A DNA stretch of 33,722 nt from Paracoccaceae bacterium (GCA_021648225.1 JAKITE010000016.1:1-33722), one strand, 5' to 3'; shown: positions 8,783 to 17,296, counted from the first letter of the stretch. The notes: a model not told the origin generated them from the letters alone. Numbers and translations are program-made.

Positions 8783-10126
8783 TCACGCGGAAAACAGCCG
8801 CATGATGTCGTTATAGAACGTGAATACCATCAAAAACAGCACCAACGCGAGTCCAATTGACATGAAAACATTAAGAAAGGCGGGGCTTGGCGGCTGGCCG
8901 CGCACTGCCTCGTATAAATAGGTCAGTAAATGCCCACCATCAAGAATCGGAATCGGGAAAAGATTGAGCAATCCTATGGAGGTAGAGATGATTGCTATTA
9001 AACTGATAAAAGTCAGCACACTTTGTTTCACCACCGCGCCGGATATCTGGGCAATGCCCACCGGCCCTTGCAGGGTCTTTGGGCTGATTTCGCCCGCAAA
9101 GATCAGACCGATCACATCCAGCGACTGGGTGATGGTGCCATAAGTGCGCTCTACGCCAAACCATGCGGCCTCCCAAATTGGCGGTGTTTCGGTGGCGCCA
9201 ACAAAATAAGTGCCCCCCGAAACCCCCAAACGCGGAATTTGCGAAACCGTGCCATCATCGTTGATCACATCAACAATTTCAGGGGTGATGTTGATAATTA
9301 CCTCGTTACCATCGCGCCAGACGGTCAGGGTGATTTCGGTTTCTTGTGCCTTGATGATCTGTGTGACCAGATCGGAAAAAGAAGACGGGACAATGTCGCC
9401 GATTTTCAGAATAAAGTCCCCCGGCATCATCCCGGCTTTTTCCGCAGCAGAAAGCGGCACAATTGACGAAACCAGCGGCATTTCAAAACTGGGGACATTC
9501 AGACTGATCAACGTGCCATCGCGCGCCACAACAATGTCCATATAGCCATCGCCATTGCGTGCGGCCATGGCCGTTGTAAGATCCTCATAGCTGGCCACCG
9601 GCAAGCCGTTTAGTTCAACAATTTCATCCCCCTCCTGCACCGGCACTTCGGTTGGCAGGTTGGAAATTTTACCAAATGTCGGCTGATCAACCAAAAAACC
9701 CTGCCACATGATCAGGCCGGCAAACAAAACAATCGACAGGATGAAATTGGCCGCTGGTCCCGCTAGCACTGTTAATGTCCGGCTAAACACGCTGGCAGCA
9801 GGAAAGCTGCGGCGGCGGTCATAGGCGTTCATGCCTGCCACGGCCTCATGATCTGGCTGGCTGCTAGCGTTTCGATCCCCCAAAAATTTAACATAGCCCC
9901 CCAGCGGAATGGCGGCAATTTGCCAACGGGTGCCGCGTTTATCAGTGCGGCTGTAAATCACCGGACCAATGCCCAGCGAAAAAGTTTCCGCATGGATGCC
10001 CCGCCAGCGCCCGACGATATAATGGCCGTATTCATGCACAAAAATCACCACTCCGATAACAATAACAAAGGCAATCACGATAACAATCGGATTTCCAAAG
10101 ATAGGGATTTGCGAGATAAGATTCAT
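8783..10126 (-). CDS. rseP: Site-2 intramembrane metalloprotease RseP
   Basis: Zinc protease of the inner membrane that cuts membrane-embedded anti-sigma factors and signal-peptide remnants during envelope stress. The 447 residues show the HExxH zinc site at His31-Glu32-His35 within the first transmembrane helix (VHEYGHYIVG), a periplasmic PDZ region (about 150-290) and the second metal-ligand motif, LDGGH, near residue 395 in a late helix, followed by a last transmembrane segment. The adjacent bamA and lipid A genes fit a role in envelope homeostasis. Which anti-sigma factor it acts on in this organism is not shown by the window. It starts three bases after the dxr stop. Confidence 0.96.
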   Translation of the reverse strand: MNLISQIPIFGNPIVIVIAFVIVIGVVIFVHEYGHYIVGRWRGIHAETFSLGIGPVIYSRTDKRGTRWQIAAIPLGGYVKFLGDRNASSQPDHEAVAGMNAYDRRRSFPAASVFSRTLTVLAGPAANFILSIVLFAGLIMWQGFLVDQPTFGKISNLPTEVPVQEGDEIVELNGLPVASYEDLTTAMAARNGDGYMDIVVARDGTLISLNVPSFEMPLVSSIVPLSAAEKAGMMPGDFILKIGDIVPSSFSDLVTQIIKAQETEITLTVWRDGNEVIINITPEIVDVINDDGTVSQIPRLGVSGGTYFVGATETPPIWEAAWFGVERTYGTITQSLDVIGLIFAGEISPKTLQGPVGIAQISGAVVKQSVLTFISLIAIISTSIGLLNLFPIPILDGGHLLTYLYEAVRGQPPSPAFLNVFMSIGLALVLFLMVFTFYNDIMRLFSA

Positions 10127-10129
10127 AAA

Positions 10130-11305
10130 TTATCCGTTTGTGATTAGAGCATTAACAAATTGGCGTGCTGCCAGATCAATATCGGTGATGGCGTTCAGCG
10201 AAAACACGTCTCCGGCGATTTGTTCATTTAGATATGGGTCATCAAGGGCTTTTTCAACCAGCATGGCCATATCCAGAAATCCGGTTTTACCCGCCAGAAA
10301 GGCATCCATCGCGGCTTCTTTGGCAGCATTAAATACCGCGCCCGACAGGCCGCCGGTTTCCAGCACGCGATACGCCAGCCGCAGGGCGGGAAAACGGGTA
10401 ATATCCGGTGCCGCAAAATCAAGCCGTGCCAGTTTGGCAAAATCAAGCCGCGCCAGCGGCAGCGGATTGCGGTTGGGGAAATTCAGCGCATAGCCGATCG
10501 GGCCGCGCATATCGGGGCTGCCCAAATGGGCCAGCATCGCCCCGTCGCTAAAACCCACCATGGAATGAATAATGGATTGCGGGTGGATTATGACTTCGAT
10601 TTGATCAGGTTTGCAGGAAAAAAGATGTTTTGCCTCAATGACTTCCAATGCCTTGTTAAACATTGTGGCGCTATCGATGGAAATCCGTTTGCCCATTTTC
10701 CATTTAGGATGCGCGGCGGCCTGTGCAGGGGTTACGGAGTGCATCCCGGCAAGGCTGTGGTCTTTGAACGGGCCACCCGATGCGGTTAGAATGATGCGTT
10801 CCAGCGTTTCCGGTTTTGCGCCTTGCAATGCCTGAAAAATCGCTGAATGTTCGCTATCGACCGGCAGCAAAGTGGCGTTGTTTTTGCTGCATTCCCGTAA
10901 CAGCAATTCACCGGCGCAAACAATGCTTTCCTTATTGGCCAGCGCCAATGTTGCGCCTTGGCGCGCAATGCCCAGCGATGCGTTCAAGCCCGCCGCGCCG
11001 ACAATTGCCGACATCGCCCAGTCAATTTCACGCGCGGCAGATTCAGCGATTGCATCAGCGCCAGCAGCGGATTCAATTCCGGTATTTTGTAACAATGCCT
11101 GCAATTCGGGTAATTTTTCCGGCAAGGCGGTAATGGCTATATCGGCTTGTAAAGCAATGGCTTGTTGCGCCAGCAGGGCCACATTTGCAGCACCGCTCAG
11201 GGCAATAATATTGTAATTTTCCGCGCCGCCCTGGCGTTGAACAAGATCAACGGTGTTTTGCCCGATAGAACCCGTGGCGCCAAAAATGCTGATTTTTCTG
11301 CGCAT
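10130..11305 (-). CDS. dxr: 1-deoxy-D-xylulose 5-phosphate reductoisomerase
   Basis: Second enzyme of the MEP isoprenoid pathway: converts DXP to MEP with NADPH and a divalent metal. The 391 residues are the normal length. GATGSIGQNTVDLV is the NADPH-binding loop; LANKESIVCAGELL, PVDSEHSAIFQAL (metal ligands Asp and Glu) and TASGGPF are the core motifs; HPKWKMGKRISIDSATMFNKALEVIEA holds the substrate-binding loop and the third metal ligand. It supplies precursors for the undecaprenyl chain made by uppS two genes upstream. It is five bases from cdsA and three from rseP. Confidence 0.97.
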   Translation of the reverse strand: MRRKISIFGATGSIGQNTVDLVQRQGGAENYNIIALSGAANVALLAQQAIALQADIAITALPEKLPELQALLQNTGIESAAGADAIAESAAREIDWAMSAIVGAAGLNASLGIARQGATLALANKESIVCAGELLLRECSKNNATLLPVDSEHSAIFQALQGAKPETLERIILTASGGPFKDHSLAGMHSVTPAQAAAHPKWKMGKRISIDSATMFNKALEVIEAKHLFSCKPDQIEVIIHPQSIIHSMVGFSDGAMLAHLGSPDMRGPIGYALNFPNRNPLPLARLDFAKLARLDFAAPDITRFPALRLAYRVLETGGLSGAVFNAAKEAAMDAFLAGKTGFLDMAMLVEKALDDPYLNEQIAGDVFSLNAITDIDLAARQFVNALITNG

Positions 11306-11310
11306 AGGTT

Positions 11311-12090
11311 TTAGAATATTTGCAAGATCATAAAGACCGTGGTTGCCGCCATTAGCCCGTCAAAACGATCCAGCAAACCACCATGGCCGGGAATAAGGTT
11401 GCTTGCATCTTTGACCCCTTGGCGGCGCTTGATCCAGCTTTCGGCCAAATCGCCTGCCTGTGCAGCCATAGCCAGCCCAAAGCTTAAGCCCAATATACCA
11501 ATGGATATTCCGTCAACGGCAAGCGCATAGATAAACCCGACTACCAACGCCAATAACCAGCCGCCCACCGTGCCGGACCATGTTTTTTTGGGGCTGATGG
11601 CTGGCCATAATTTAGGCCCGCCAACCTGTCGTCCGACAAAATAACCGCCAACATCGCTGGCCACCACTACGGCAATCAACCACAGCACCGTTGCCAAGCC
11701 CATTTCGGCGCGAATATACACCAATGCTGCCATCGGAAATGCGATATATAAAAAGCCAAGCGATATCCAGATCGGGCGTTTATGACGAATGCCCCATATG
11801 CCCACTGCCGCTGCAACCAGCGGAATAAACGCCCACCACAGATTAAACAAATTTGTGGTAATTACGGCAGCAAAACAGCCCGCAACCATCAGCCAAAGCC
11901 CGGGATCTTTCAGCGAAACCTCGGGCAACATCATGCGGCGATATTCCCAGCTCATCAACGAACCAGCCACGCCAAGCAGCAACCAAACCCCGTTTCCGCC
12001 AGTGTAAAAAACCACCAAAGCCACAGATGCCAGCACCACGCCGGAAATAATCCGTAGGGTCAGGTCGGTAAATTTGCCGGTTTCACTCAT
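11311..12090 (-). CDS. cdsA: Phosphatidate cytidylyltransferase
   Basis: Makes CDP-diacylglycerol from phosphatidic acid and CTP, the branch point to all major phospholipids. The 259-residue protein is hydrophobic throughout, with six to eight predicted membrane helices, and carries the CDP-diglyceride synthetase signature near the C-terminus (LIPGHGGLLDRFDGLMAA), preceded by SPKKTWSGTVGG. Its ATG overlaps the uppS stop by four bases (ATGA), indicating coupled translation. Confidence 0.96.
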   Translation of the reverse strand: MSETGKFTDLTLRIISGVVLASVALVVFYTGGNGVWLLLGVAGSLMSWEYRRMMLPEVSLKDPGLWLMVAGCFAAVITTNLFNLWWAFIPLVAAAVGIWGIRHKRPIWISLGFLYIAFPMAALVYIRAEMGLATVLWLIAVVVASDVGGYFVGRQVGGPKLWPAISPKKTWSGTVGGWLLALVVGFIYALAVDGISIGILGLSFGLAMAAQAGDLAESWIKRRQGVKDASNLIPGHGGLLDRFDGLMAATTVFMILQIF

Positions 12091-12818
12091 TTAGCCACCG
12101 CGCCAAACCGGCGATCACGCAACATGAAATTTTCCAGCATCTGGCCAAATATTTCCGGGGTGAAATCCGGCCAGTTCACATCGACAAATTCATATTCCGC
12201 ATAAGCGGTCTGCCAGAGCAGAAAATTAGAGGTCCGGCATTCGCCCGAGGTGCGGATCACCAGATCGGGATCGGGCAGATCAAAGGTATCAAGGCGGCTG
12301 GAAATCAGGGCCTCGGAAACATCCGCAGGGGTCAGCTTTCTGGCGGCGATATCGACAGCAATGCCTTGCATTACCCGGGTCATTTCATCGCGCCCGCCGT
12401 AATCAATGGCGATGGTCAGGTGCAGTTTATTATTATGCTCGGTGCGCTTTTCCGCGCTTTCCATCAAGGCGCGCAGACCTTTTTCAACCCGGTCTTTGCG
12501 GCCGATAAACCGCAACCGGATGCCTTTGTCGATCAGGTCGGCGATTTCTTTCTGGATATAACGGCGCAGCAACAGCATCAGGCCCGATACTTCGGTTTTG
12601 GAGCGTTTCCAGTTTTCGGTTGAAAAAGCAAACATGGTCAGATGCGTGACCCCCAGATCGGGGCAGGATTTCACGATTTCACGCACGGTTTCAACGCCGC
12701 GTTTATGGCCAAGCAAACGCGGCTGGCCGCGCTCAACCGCCCAGCGGCCATTGCCATCCATAATCATCGCCACATGGCGCGCAGAAGTGGTGCCGCGAAC
12801 AGCGCGTGAATTTGCCAT
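12087..12818 (-). CDS. uppS: Undecaprenyl diphosphate synthase (cis-prenyltransferase)
   Basis: Extends farnesyl diphosphate with isopentenyl units to undecaprenyl diphosphate, the lipid carrier for peptidoglycan and O-antigen. The 243 residues include MIMDGNGRWAVERG with the catalytic Asp of the DGNGRWA motif, GHKRGVETV, FAFSTENWKRS, AIDYGGRDEM and the C-terminal RTSGECRTSNFLLWQTAYAE region. In many homologues the GEC.R stretch reads GEHR or GERR, so the Cys is a small variation. It overlaps cdsA by four bases and lies three bases from frr. Confidence 0.97.
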   Translation of the reverse strand: MANSRAVRGTTSARHVAMIMDGNGRWAVERGQPRLLGHKRGVETVREIVKSCPDLGVTHLTMFAFSTENWKRSKTEVSGLMLLLRRYIQKEIADLIDKGIRLRFIGRKDRVEKGLRALMESAEKRTEHNNKLHLTIAIDYGGRDEMTRVMQGIAVDIAARKLTPADVSEALISSRLDTFDLPDPDLVIRTSGECRTSNFLLWQTAYAEYEFVDVNWPDFTPEIFGQMLENFMLRDRRFGAVAK

Positions 12819-12821
12819 TAC

Positions 12822-13385
12822 CTAAACCTGCATAATTTCGGCTTGTTTGGCTTCCAAAGCCGCATCAATGGATTTTATCAGCTTGTCGGTGACTTCCTGC
12901 ACTTCGTCTTGCCAGATTTTTTCGTCGTCTTCACCCATGCCGTCAGATTTGGCTTTTTTGATCTGGTCCATACCGTCACGCCGCACATTGCGCACGGAAA
13001 TACGGGCGTTTTCGGCATAGGTTCCGGCAACCTTTGACAGCTCTGTTCGGCGCTCTTCGTTCAGTTCCGGAATGGGAATACGTAAAAATGTGCCATCCAT
13101 CACAGGGTTGATGCCAAGGCCCGAATTACGGATGGCTTTGTCCACCGCAATCACCAGCCCCTTATCCCAGACATTTACCGATAACATGCGCGATTCCGGC
13201 ACGTTGATGGTGGCAACCTGGCTGATCGGCGTCATGGCGCCATATGCATCCACCATAATCGTATCGAGCATGCTGGCCGAGGCCCGCCCTGTGCGCAGCG
13301 TGGAAAAATCATGTTTGAGCGAACTAAGCGCCCCGTCCATGCGTTTTATAATTGCGTCAATATCAATTTCAATATCATCAGACAT
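12822..13385 (-). CDS. frr: Ribosome recycling factor
   Basis: Splits post-termination ribosomes together with EF-G. The protein has 187 residues from the chosen start, the normal length. Characteristic segments are LRTGRASASMLD, INVPESRMLSVNVWDK, IRNSGLGINPV, IPIPELNEERRTEL and the helical C-terminus with NVRRDG. The open frame begins at a GTG (minus strand 13391) that is only one base from the GGAG ribosome-binding site. The ATG at 13383-13385 lies seven bases from GGAG and gives MSDDIEIDID, so I take that as the start. It is 12 bases from pyrH in the same operon. Confidence 0.97.
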   Translation of the reverse strand: MSDDIEIDIDAIIKRMDGALSSLKHDFSTLRTGRASASMLDTIMVDAYGAMTPISQVATINVPESRMLSVNVWDKGLVIAVDKAIRNSGLGINPVMDGTFLRIPIPELNEERRTELSKVAGTYAENARISVRNVRRDGMDQIKKAKSDGMGEDDEKIWQDEVQEVTDKLIKSIDAALEAKQAEIMQV

Positions 13386-13397
13386 CGGCACTCTCCT

Positions 13398-14135
13398 TTA
13401 ACTTGGTATTACCGTGGTAAAATTGCCTTTGCCAGATAAAATTCCAACCAGCCCCTCGGGGGCGTTCAAATCAAACAGAATTATCGGCATTTTGTTATCC
13501 CGCGCCAATGCAATTGCCGAGGCATCCATGACCTTGAGGTTCTTTTGCAAAACCTCGTCATAGGTAACCTGATCATAGCGTTTGGCGTCGGGGTTGGTTT
13601 TTGGATCACTGTCATAAATGCCGTCGACCTGCGTGCCTTTATACATAGCCTCGCAAGACATCTCGCTGGCCCGCAGCGTGGCGGCGGTATCGGTGGTAAA
13701 ATAAGGGTTGCCGGTGCCGGCGGCAAATATGCACACGCGGCCTTTTTCAAGGTGCCGCACGGCGCGGCGACGAATGTAAGGCTCGCATACCTGATCCATC
13801 GGAATGGCGGAAATCACCCTTGTGAATACGCCCAGCGATTCCAGCGCGCCTTGCATGCCCAATGCATTCATGATGGTGCCAAGCATCCCCATATAATCAG
13901 CGGTGGTGCGCTCCATACCCTGCGCTGAACCTGCCATGCCACGAAAAATATTGCCGCCACCAATCACCAGACAAATCTCGACGCCGTGGTCATGGACCTT
14001 TTTAATTTCGGAAGCGATTCGTTCAACGGTGGGGGGGTGGAGGCCAAACTGGGTGTCACCCATCAATGCCTCACCGGAAATTTTGATAAGCACACGCTTA
14101 TATTTCGGTTTGGCGGTGTTGTCCCCATCCGTCAT
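13398..14135 (-). CDS. pyrH: Uridylate kinase (UMP kinase)
   Basis: Phosphorylates UMP to UDP; a hexameric bacterial enzyme of the amino-acid-kinase fold. With ATG at 14133-14135 the product has 245 residues, the family norm, and is preceded by AGGAG at eight bases. The frame is open 17 codons further upstream, but that first ATG lacks a ribosome-binding site. Motifs include VLIKISGEALMGD, VIGGGNIFRGMAGSA, MGMLGTIMNALGMQ and GTGNPYFTTDTAATLRASEM. It is the first gene of the 14-gene minus-strand envelope operon. tsf, commonly its upstream neighbour, is here separated by a plus-strand insertion. Confidence 0.97.
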   Translation of the reverse strand: MTDGDNTAKPKYKRVLIKISGEALMGDTQFGLHPPTVERIASEIKKVHDHGVEICLVIGGGNIFRGMAGSAQGMERTTADYMGMLGTIMNALGMQGALESLGVFTRVISAIPMDQVCEPYIRRRAVRHLEKGRVCIFAAGTGNPYFTTDTAATLRASEMSCEAMYKGTQVDGIYDSDPKTNPDAKRYDQVTYDEVLQKNLKVMDASAIALARDNKMPIILFDLNAPEGLVGILSGKGNFTTVIPS

Positions 14136-14320
14136 GCGATTCTCCTGTTTGGCTGTTGGGGTTTTTTGGCGTAATTCGCGCGGCATTTCAATGGTTAATA
14201 GGCAATGTCGGCTGGATTACACTTATGTTCAAAATTCCTTCACTGTTTTGTGGGAAATGTGGATTAGGAATCGACTGTTAACCAAAGCATACTTAAACTG
14301 TAAGAAACTTGGGGACTGAT
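14136..14320. promoter_or_regulatory. Divergent intergenic region between pyrH and the FMN-domain gene
   Basis: These 185 bases must hold the promoter of the large minus-strand operon and probably that of the plus-strand FMN-domain gene. A GAATC (GANTC) site lies at 14268-14272. A plus-strand pair TTGGCT...TAATTC with 17-base spacing occurs in the pyrH leader, but I see no promoter convincing enough to call on either strand. Shine-Dalgarno sequences are clear at both ends (AGGAG for pyrH; GGGGA for the gene at 14321). Confidence 0.45.
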
Positions 14321-15937
14321 ATGATAAGATATACAACTTTTGCAGTTGCGGTAGGCCTAACCGTGATCTCGGCAATTTTGGCGGTTTTCTGGCCGTATTT
14401 CTGGATAAGTTTTGTATTTTTCGGCTTTTTCGCGCTGGTGGGTGTGCGTGATTTGCGACAGGAAAAACATGCTTTATTGCGCAACTATCCAATCCTGGCA
14501 CATCTACGCTGGATCATGGAAAGCATTCGCCCCGAAATCAGGCAATACCTGCTAGAAAGTGACGGCGACAAAGAACCGTTTTCGCGGGATGATCGCGCCA
14601 TTGTCTATCAACGCTCAAAAAGTGCGGAGGACAAACGACCCTTTGGCACAAAGATGGATGTGTATGCGGCGGGCTATTCATGGATCACCCATTCGGTGCT
14701 GGCGCGCACCGATTTACCATGGGATGTTCGGGTGAAAATTGGCAATGACCAGTGTAAGCAACCTTATGAAGCCTCGATTTTCAACATTTCCGCCATGAGC
14801 TTTGGCGCCTTAAGTGCCAATGCCATTTCGGCACTTAACAAAGGTGCCAAAGCCGGTGGTTTTGCCCATGATACCGGCGAGGGCGGCATTTCGGTGCATC
14901 ATCGCAATGGTGGCGGTGATTTGATCTATGAAATCGGCAGCGGCTATTTTGGCTGTCGGGATGACAAGGGTGAATTCAGCCCCGAGAATTTCACCAAACA
15001 AGCCGCCAACCCGCAGGTAAAAATGATAGAAATCAAGCTGTCCCAAGGTGCTAAACCCGGCCATGGCGGCATGTTGCCTGCGGCCAAAATATCCAGCGAG
15101 ATCGCCGAGGCGCGCGGCATTCCCATGGGGGTTGATTGCCTTTCTCCGGCCACCCATAACAAATTTTCCACACCGCTGGAATTTGTAAATTTCATTGCCG
15201 AACTACGCGAGTTATCCGGTGGTAAACCGGTTGGATTCAAGCTGTGCGTTGGTCACCGGCGGGAATTTATGTGCATAGTCAAGGCCATGATCGAAACCGG
15301 CATTGTGCCTGATTTTATCGTGGTCGATGGCAAGGAAGGCGGCACAGGTGCGGCACCGCTGGAATTTGCCAACCATATCGGCATGCCGCTGATCGAGGGG
15401 CTTAGCTTTGTGGTCAACACCCTGATCGGCGCGGGGTTACGCGACCAGATTAAAATTGGTGCAGCCGGTAAATTGGTAACCGCTTATGATCTGGCGCGGG
15501 TCTATGCGCTGGGGGCCGATTGGGTGAATTCGGCGCGCGGATTTATGTTTGCCATTGGCTGTATTCAGGCGCAGGCCTGCCATACAAACCACTGCCCTGT
15601 CGGGGTTGCAACCCAGGACAGGCTGCGCCAACGGGCGTTAAATGTAGACAGCAAATCGCGGCGTGTGGCGGGGTTTCATAGAAACACATTGAAAGCTGTG
15701 GCCGAAATTGTCGGGGCGGCGGGGCTTGGCTCTCCGTTTGAATTACAGCCTAAGCACTTGATGGTAAGGCAGAAAAGCGGTGAGACCTTATCGGGTGCCA
15801 AGATATATCTGACCATGCCGCCGAATGCCTTGATTGACGGTGTGCCGGTTGAGGAAAACTATCAGGTGCCATGGAATAATGCCCGCGCTGAGAGCTTTCG
15901 ACCGTTTGAGGGGATGGAAAGCCTTTTGTATAATTAG
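14321..15937 (+). CDS. Membrane-anchored FMN-binding glutamate-synthase-domain protein
   Basis: The 538-residue protein starts with two closely spaced hydrophobic segments (about residues 3-23 and 24-42), followed by a Glu_synthase-type FMN-binding barrel (about 130-480). Visible family features are SFGALSANAISALNKGAKAGG, GEGGISVHH, SQGAKPGHGGMLPAAK, VDGKEGGTGAAPLEFANHIG and the Cys cluster CIQAQACHTNHCPVGVATQ, which in glutamate synthases ligates a 3Fe-4S cluster. No glutamine amidotransferase domain or GltB-type C-terminal domain is present, so it is not a complete glutamate synthase. The substrate is unknown; a membrane-bound flavo-iron-sulfur oxidoreductase is a fair description. The open frame begins at TTG 14309, but ATG 14321 has GGGGA upstream. 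It interrupts the common rpsB-tsf-pyrH-frr order. Confidence 0.88.
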   Translation: MIRYTTFAVAVGLTVISAILAVFWPYFWISFVFFGFFALVGVRDLRQEKHALLRNYPILAHLRWIMESIRPEIRQYLLESDGDKEPFSRDDRAIVYQRSKSAEDKRPFGTKMDVYAAGYSWITHSVLARTDLPWDVRVKIGNDQCKQPYEASIFNISAMSFGALSANAISALNKGAKAGGFAHDTGEGGISVHHRNGGGDLIYEIGSGYFGCRDDKGEFSPENFTKQAANPQVKMIEIKLSQGAKPGHGGMLPAAKISSEIAEARGIPMGVDCLSPATHNKFSTPLEFVNFIAELRELSGGKPVGFKLCVGHRREFMCIVKAMIETGIVPDFIVVDGKEGGTGAAPLEFANHIGMPLIEGLSFVVNTLIGAGLRDQIKIGAAGKLVTAYDLARVYALGADWVNSARGFMFAIGCIQAQACHTNHCPVGVATQDRLRQRALNVDSKSRRVAGFHRNTLKAVAEIVGAAGLGSPFELQPKHLMVRQKSGETLSGAKIYLTMPPNALIDGVPVEENYQVPWNNARAESFRPFEGMESLLYN

Positions 15938-15983
15938 GGGCCCTGCCCCTCTTGCCATTCGGCAATTCACCCCGGAGTATTTT
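15936..15983 (+). terminator. Tandem hairpins and CCCCGGAGTATTTTT tail after the FMN-domain gene
   Basis: AGGGGC-CCT-GCCCCT (15936-15950) overlaps the stop codon and is followed by TTGCC-ATTC-GGCAA (15952-15965) and then CCCCGGAGTATTTTT (15970-15984). The stems are short, but two in a row followed by a T run fit a transcript end. I have the impression that CCGGAGTATTTTT-type tails after genes are frequent in Rhodobacterales genomes; I cannot verify this here. Confidence 0.5.
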
Positions 15984-16065
15984 TACAACAAAGAAGCGCG
16001 ATTTTTTGCACGCAAAATTTGACGATCAGCCTTTGACTGCGCCTTTTATCGGGTCTTTCTATGTT

Positions 16066-16240
16066 TGCTGCACGGGAAAGGCAGCACCGGAAAAACGGGT
16101 ATTCGCGTCGGTTAAATGCCCTGTTGCAGGAATATTTGTCAGGGCGGTCTTGATGTGTGGCTATGACAGCAACACAAATGTTAGATAATATGCCCGACGC
16201 GAATTTCCCGTTCGACCCGGTTTTCATTGTTTCGACCGGG
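16066..16240. repeat. Cluster of inverted repeats in the FMN-gene/tsf gap
   Basis: Several perfect or near-perfect inverted repeats are packed together: TGCTGC (16066-16071) with GCAGCA (16081-16086); an outer arm at 16096-16111 (CGGGTATTCGCGTCGG) matching 16194-16210 except for one internal length change; inside it GCCCTG (16118-16123) with CAGGGC (16140-16145); and CCCGGT (16216-16221) with ACCGGG (16235-16240). An 86-codon open frame covers this on the minus strand, but its composition is not protein-like. It may be a non-coding RNA or a decayed palindromic element. The 483-base gap 15938-16420 contains no gene I can support. Confidence 0.5.
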
Positions 16241-16291
16241 CCTCATCTGGCAGGGTTTTGAAAATACCACCAAAGGTTAACGATTTACCTA

Positions 16292-16353
16292 ATGCTGCGC
16301 ACGCAGCGGGGCTCCGAGCGTAGCGAGGCCATGCCCAAGCGCAGCGCGGGAGA
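16292..16353. repeat. REP-like palindromic element
   Basis: GCTGCG-CA-CGCAGC (16294-16307) is followed by an imperfect palindrome centred on CCGAGCGTAGCGAGG (about 16310-16332) and by CCC-AA-GCGC-A-GCGC-GGG (16334-16350). One plus-strand frame through the element reads RGSERSEAMPKRSAGE. I recall that peptide string from the ends of many spurious Rhodobacterales open frames, which would make this a dispersed repeat; this is memory, not a search. It lies just outside the tsf terminator. Confidence 0.55.
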
Positions 16354-16367
16354 GAAACTTTGGCCAT

Positions 16368-16400
16368 AAAAAAGGCCCGTGCAAATTCACACAGGCCTTT
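16368..16400 (-). terminator. Rho-independent terminator of rpsB-tsf
   Basis: On the minus strand AAAGGCCTGTG (16400-16390) pairs with CACGGGCCTTT (16381-16371), one G-T pair included, around an eight-base loop, and runs into a T6 tract (plus-strand A at 16368-16373). It lies 20 bases after the tsf stop. Confidence 0.9.
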
Positions 16401-16420
16401 CAAAATTGATTTGGGTTGCG

Positions 16421-17296
16421 TTAGCCGCCCATGGTTTTTGCCACTTCGGCTGCAAAATCCTCAACCTTTTTCTCGATGCCGTCGCCAACCCCGAAACGCA
16501 CAAAACCGGTGACGGTTGCGCCTGCGTTTTTGGCTGCGGTTTCAACATTCACATCAGGGTCAATGACAAATTTCTGTTTCAGAAGCGTGACTTCTTCATA
16601 AAATTTGTTCATGCGGCCTTTGATCATGTTTTCAATGATGGCTTCGGGCTTGCCGGATTCGCGGGCTTGTTCGGTCAGAACCGCTTTTTCACGCTCGACA
16701 ATGGCTTGGTCCAGATCATCCACTGACAAGGCTGACGGATTGGTCGCTGCAACATGCATAGCGATTTGGCGTGCGATGTCAGCGTTGCCACCTTCAAGCG
16801 CCACCAAAACACCGATTTGGCCCATGCCATCCGCAGCCGCGTTATGCACATAAGCTGCAACAACATCGCCCGAAAGGCTGGCCACACGGCGCACTGACAT
16901 ATTTTCGCCAATCGTGGCGATTTTGTCATTTACAACGTCTTGCACGGTTTTGCCGTTCAACGGTGCTGCTTTTAGCGCGTCAATGTCGGAAACACCAACG
17001 GCTGCGGCGGTAATGCCACGCACCATTTCCTGGAATTCAGCATTTTTGGCAACAAAATCTGTCTCGGAATTGATCTCGACAACGACACCAACGCCGTTTT
17101 CAACCGTAACGCCAACCAAGCCTTCGGCAGCAATCCGGTCGGCTTTTTTGGCGGCCTTGGCCAGACCTTTGGTGCGGAGCCAATCAACAGCTGCCTCCAT
17201 GTCGCCATTGGTTTCGGTCAGGGCTTTTTTGGCATCCATCATGCCAACGCCGGAACTGTCGCGCAGTTCTTTTACTTGTTTTGCAGTAATCGCCAT
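16421..17296 (-). CDS. tsf: Translation elongation factor Ts
   Basis: Guanine nucleotide exchange factor for EF-Tu. The 291-residue protein has the N-terminal UBA-like domain (ITAKQVKELRDSSGVGMMDAKKALTETNGDMEAAVDWLR), the ETDFVAKNAEF motif that contacts EF-Tu, and both core subdomains through residue 291. It follows rpsB by 11 bases with AAGGAG before its ATG, and a terminator lies 20 bases after its stop, so rpsB-tsf is a two-gene transcription unit here. Confidence 0.98.
   Translation of the reverse strand: MAITAKQVKELRDSSGVGMMDAKKALTETNGDMEAAVDWLRTKGLAKAAKKADRIAAEGLVGVTVENGVGVVVEINSETDFVAKNAEFQEMVRGITAAAVGVSDIDALKAAPLNGKTVQDVVNDKIATIGENMSVRRVASLSGDVVAAYVHNAAADGMGQIGVLVALEGGNADIARQIAMHVAATNPSALSVDDLDQAIVEREKAVLTEQARESGKPEAIIENMIKGRMNKFYEEVTLLKQKFVIDPDVNVETAAKNAGATVTGFVRFGVGDGIEKKVEDFAAEVAKTMGG

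Noticed and set aside
14136..14186. Upstream extension of pyrH
   Set aside because: The frame is open, but the extra 17 residues are not family-like and only the inner ATG (14133-14135) has an AGGAG site.
15967..16227. 86-codon minus-strand open frame in the repeat-rich gap
   Set aside because: Runs through inverted repeats, has Cys/Arg-rich non-protein-like composition and no ribosome-binding site; better explained as structured or repeat DNA.
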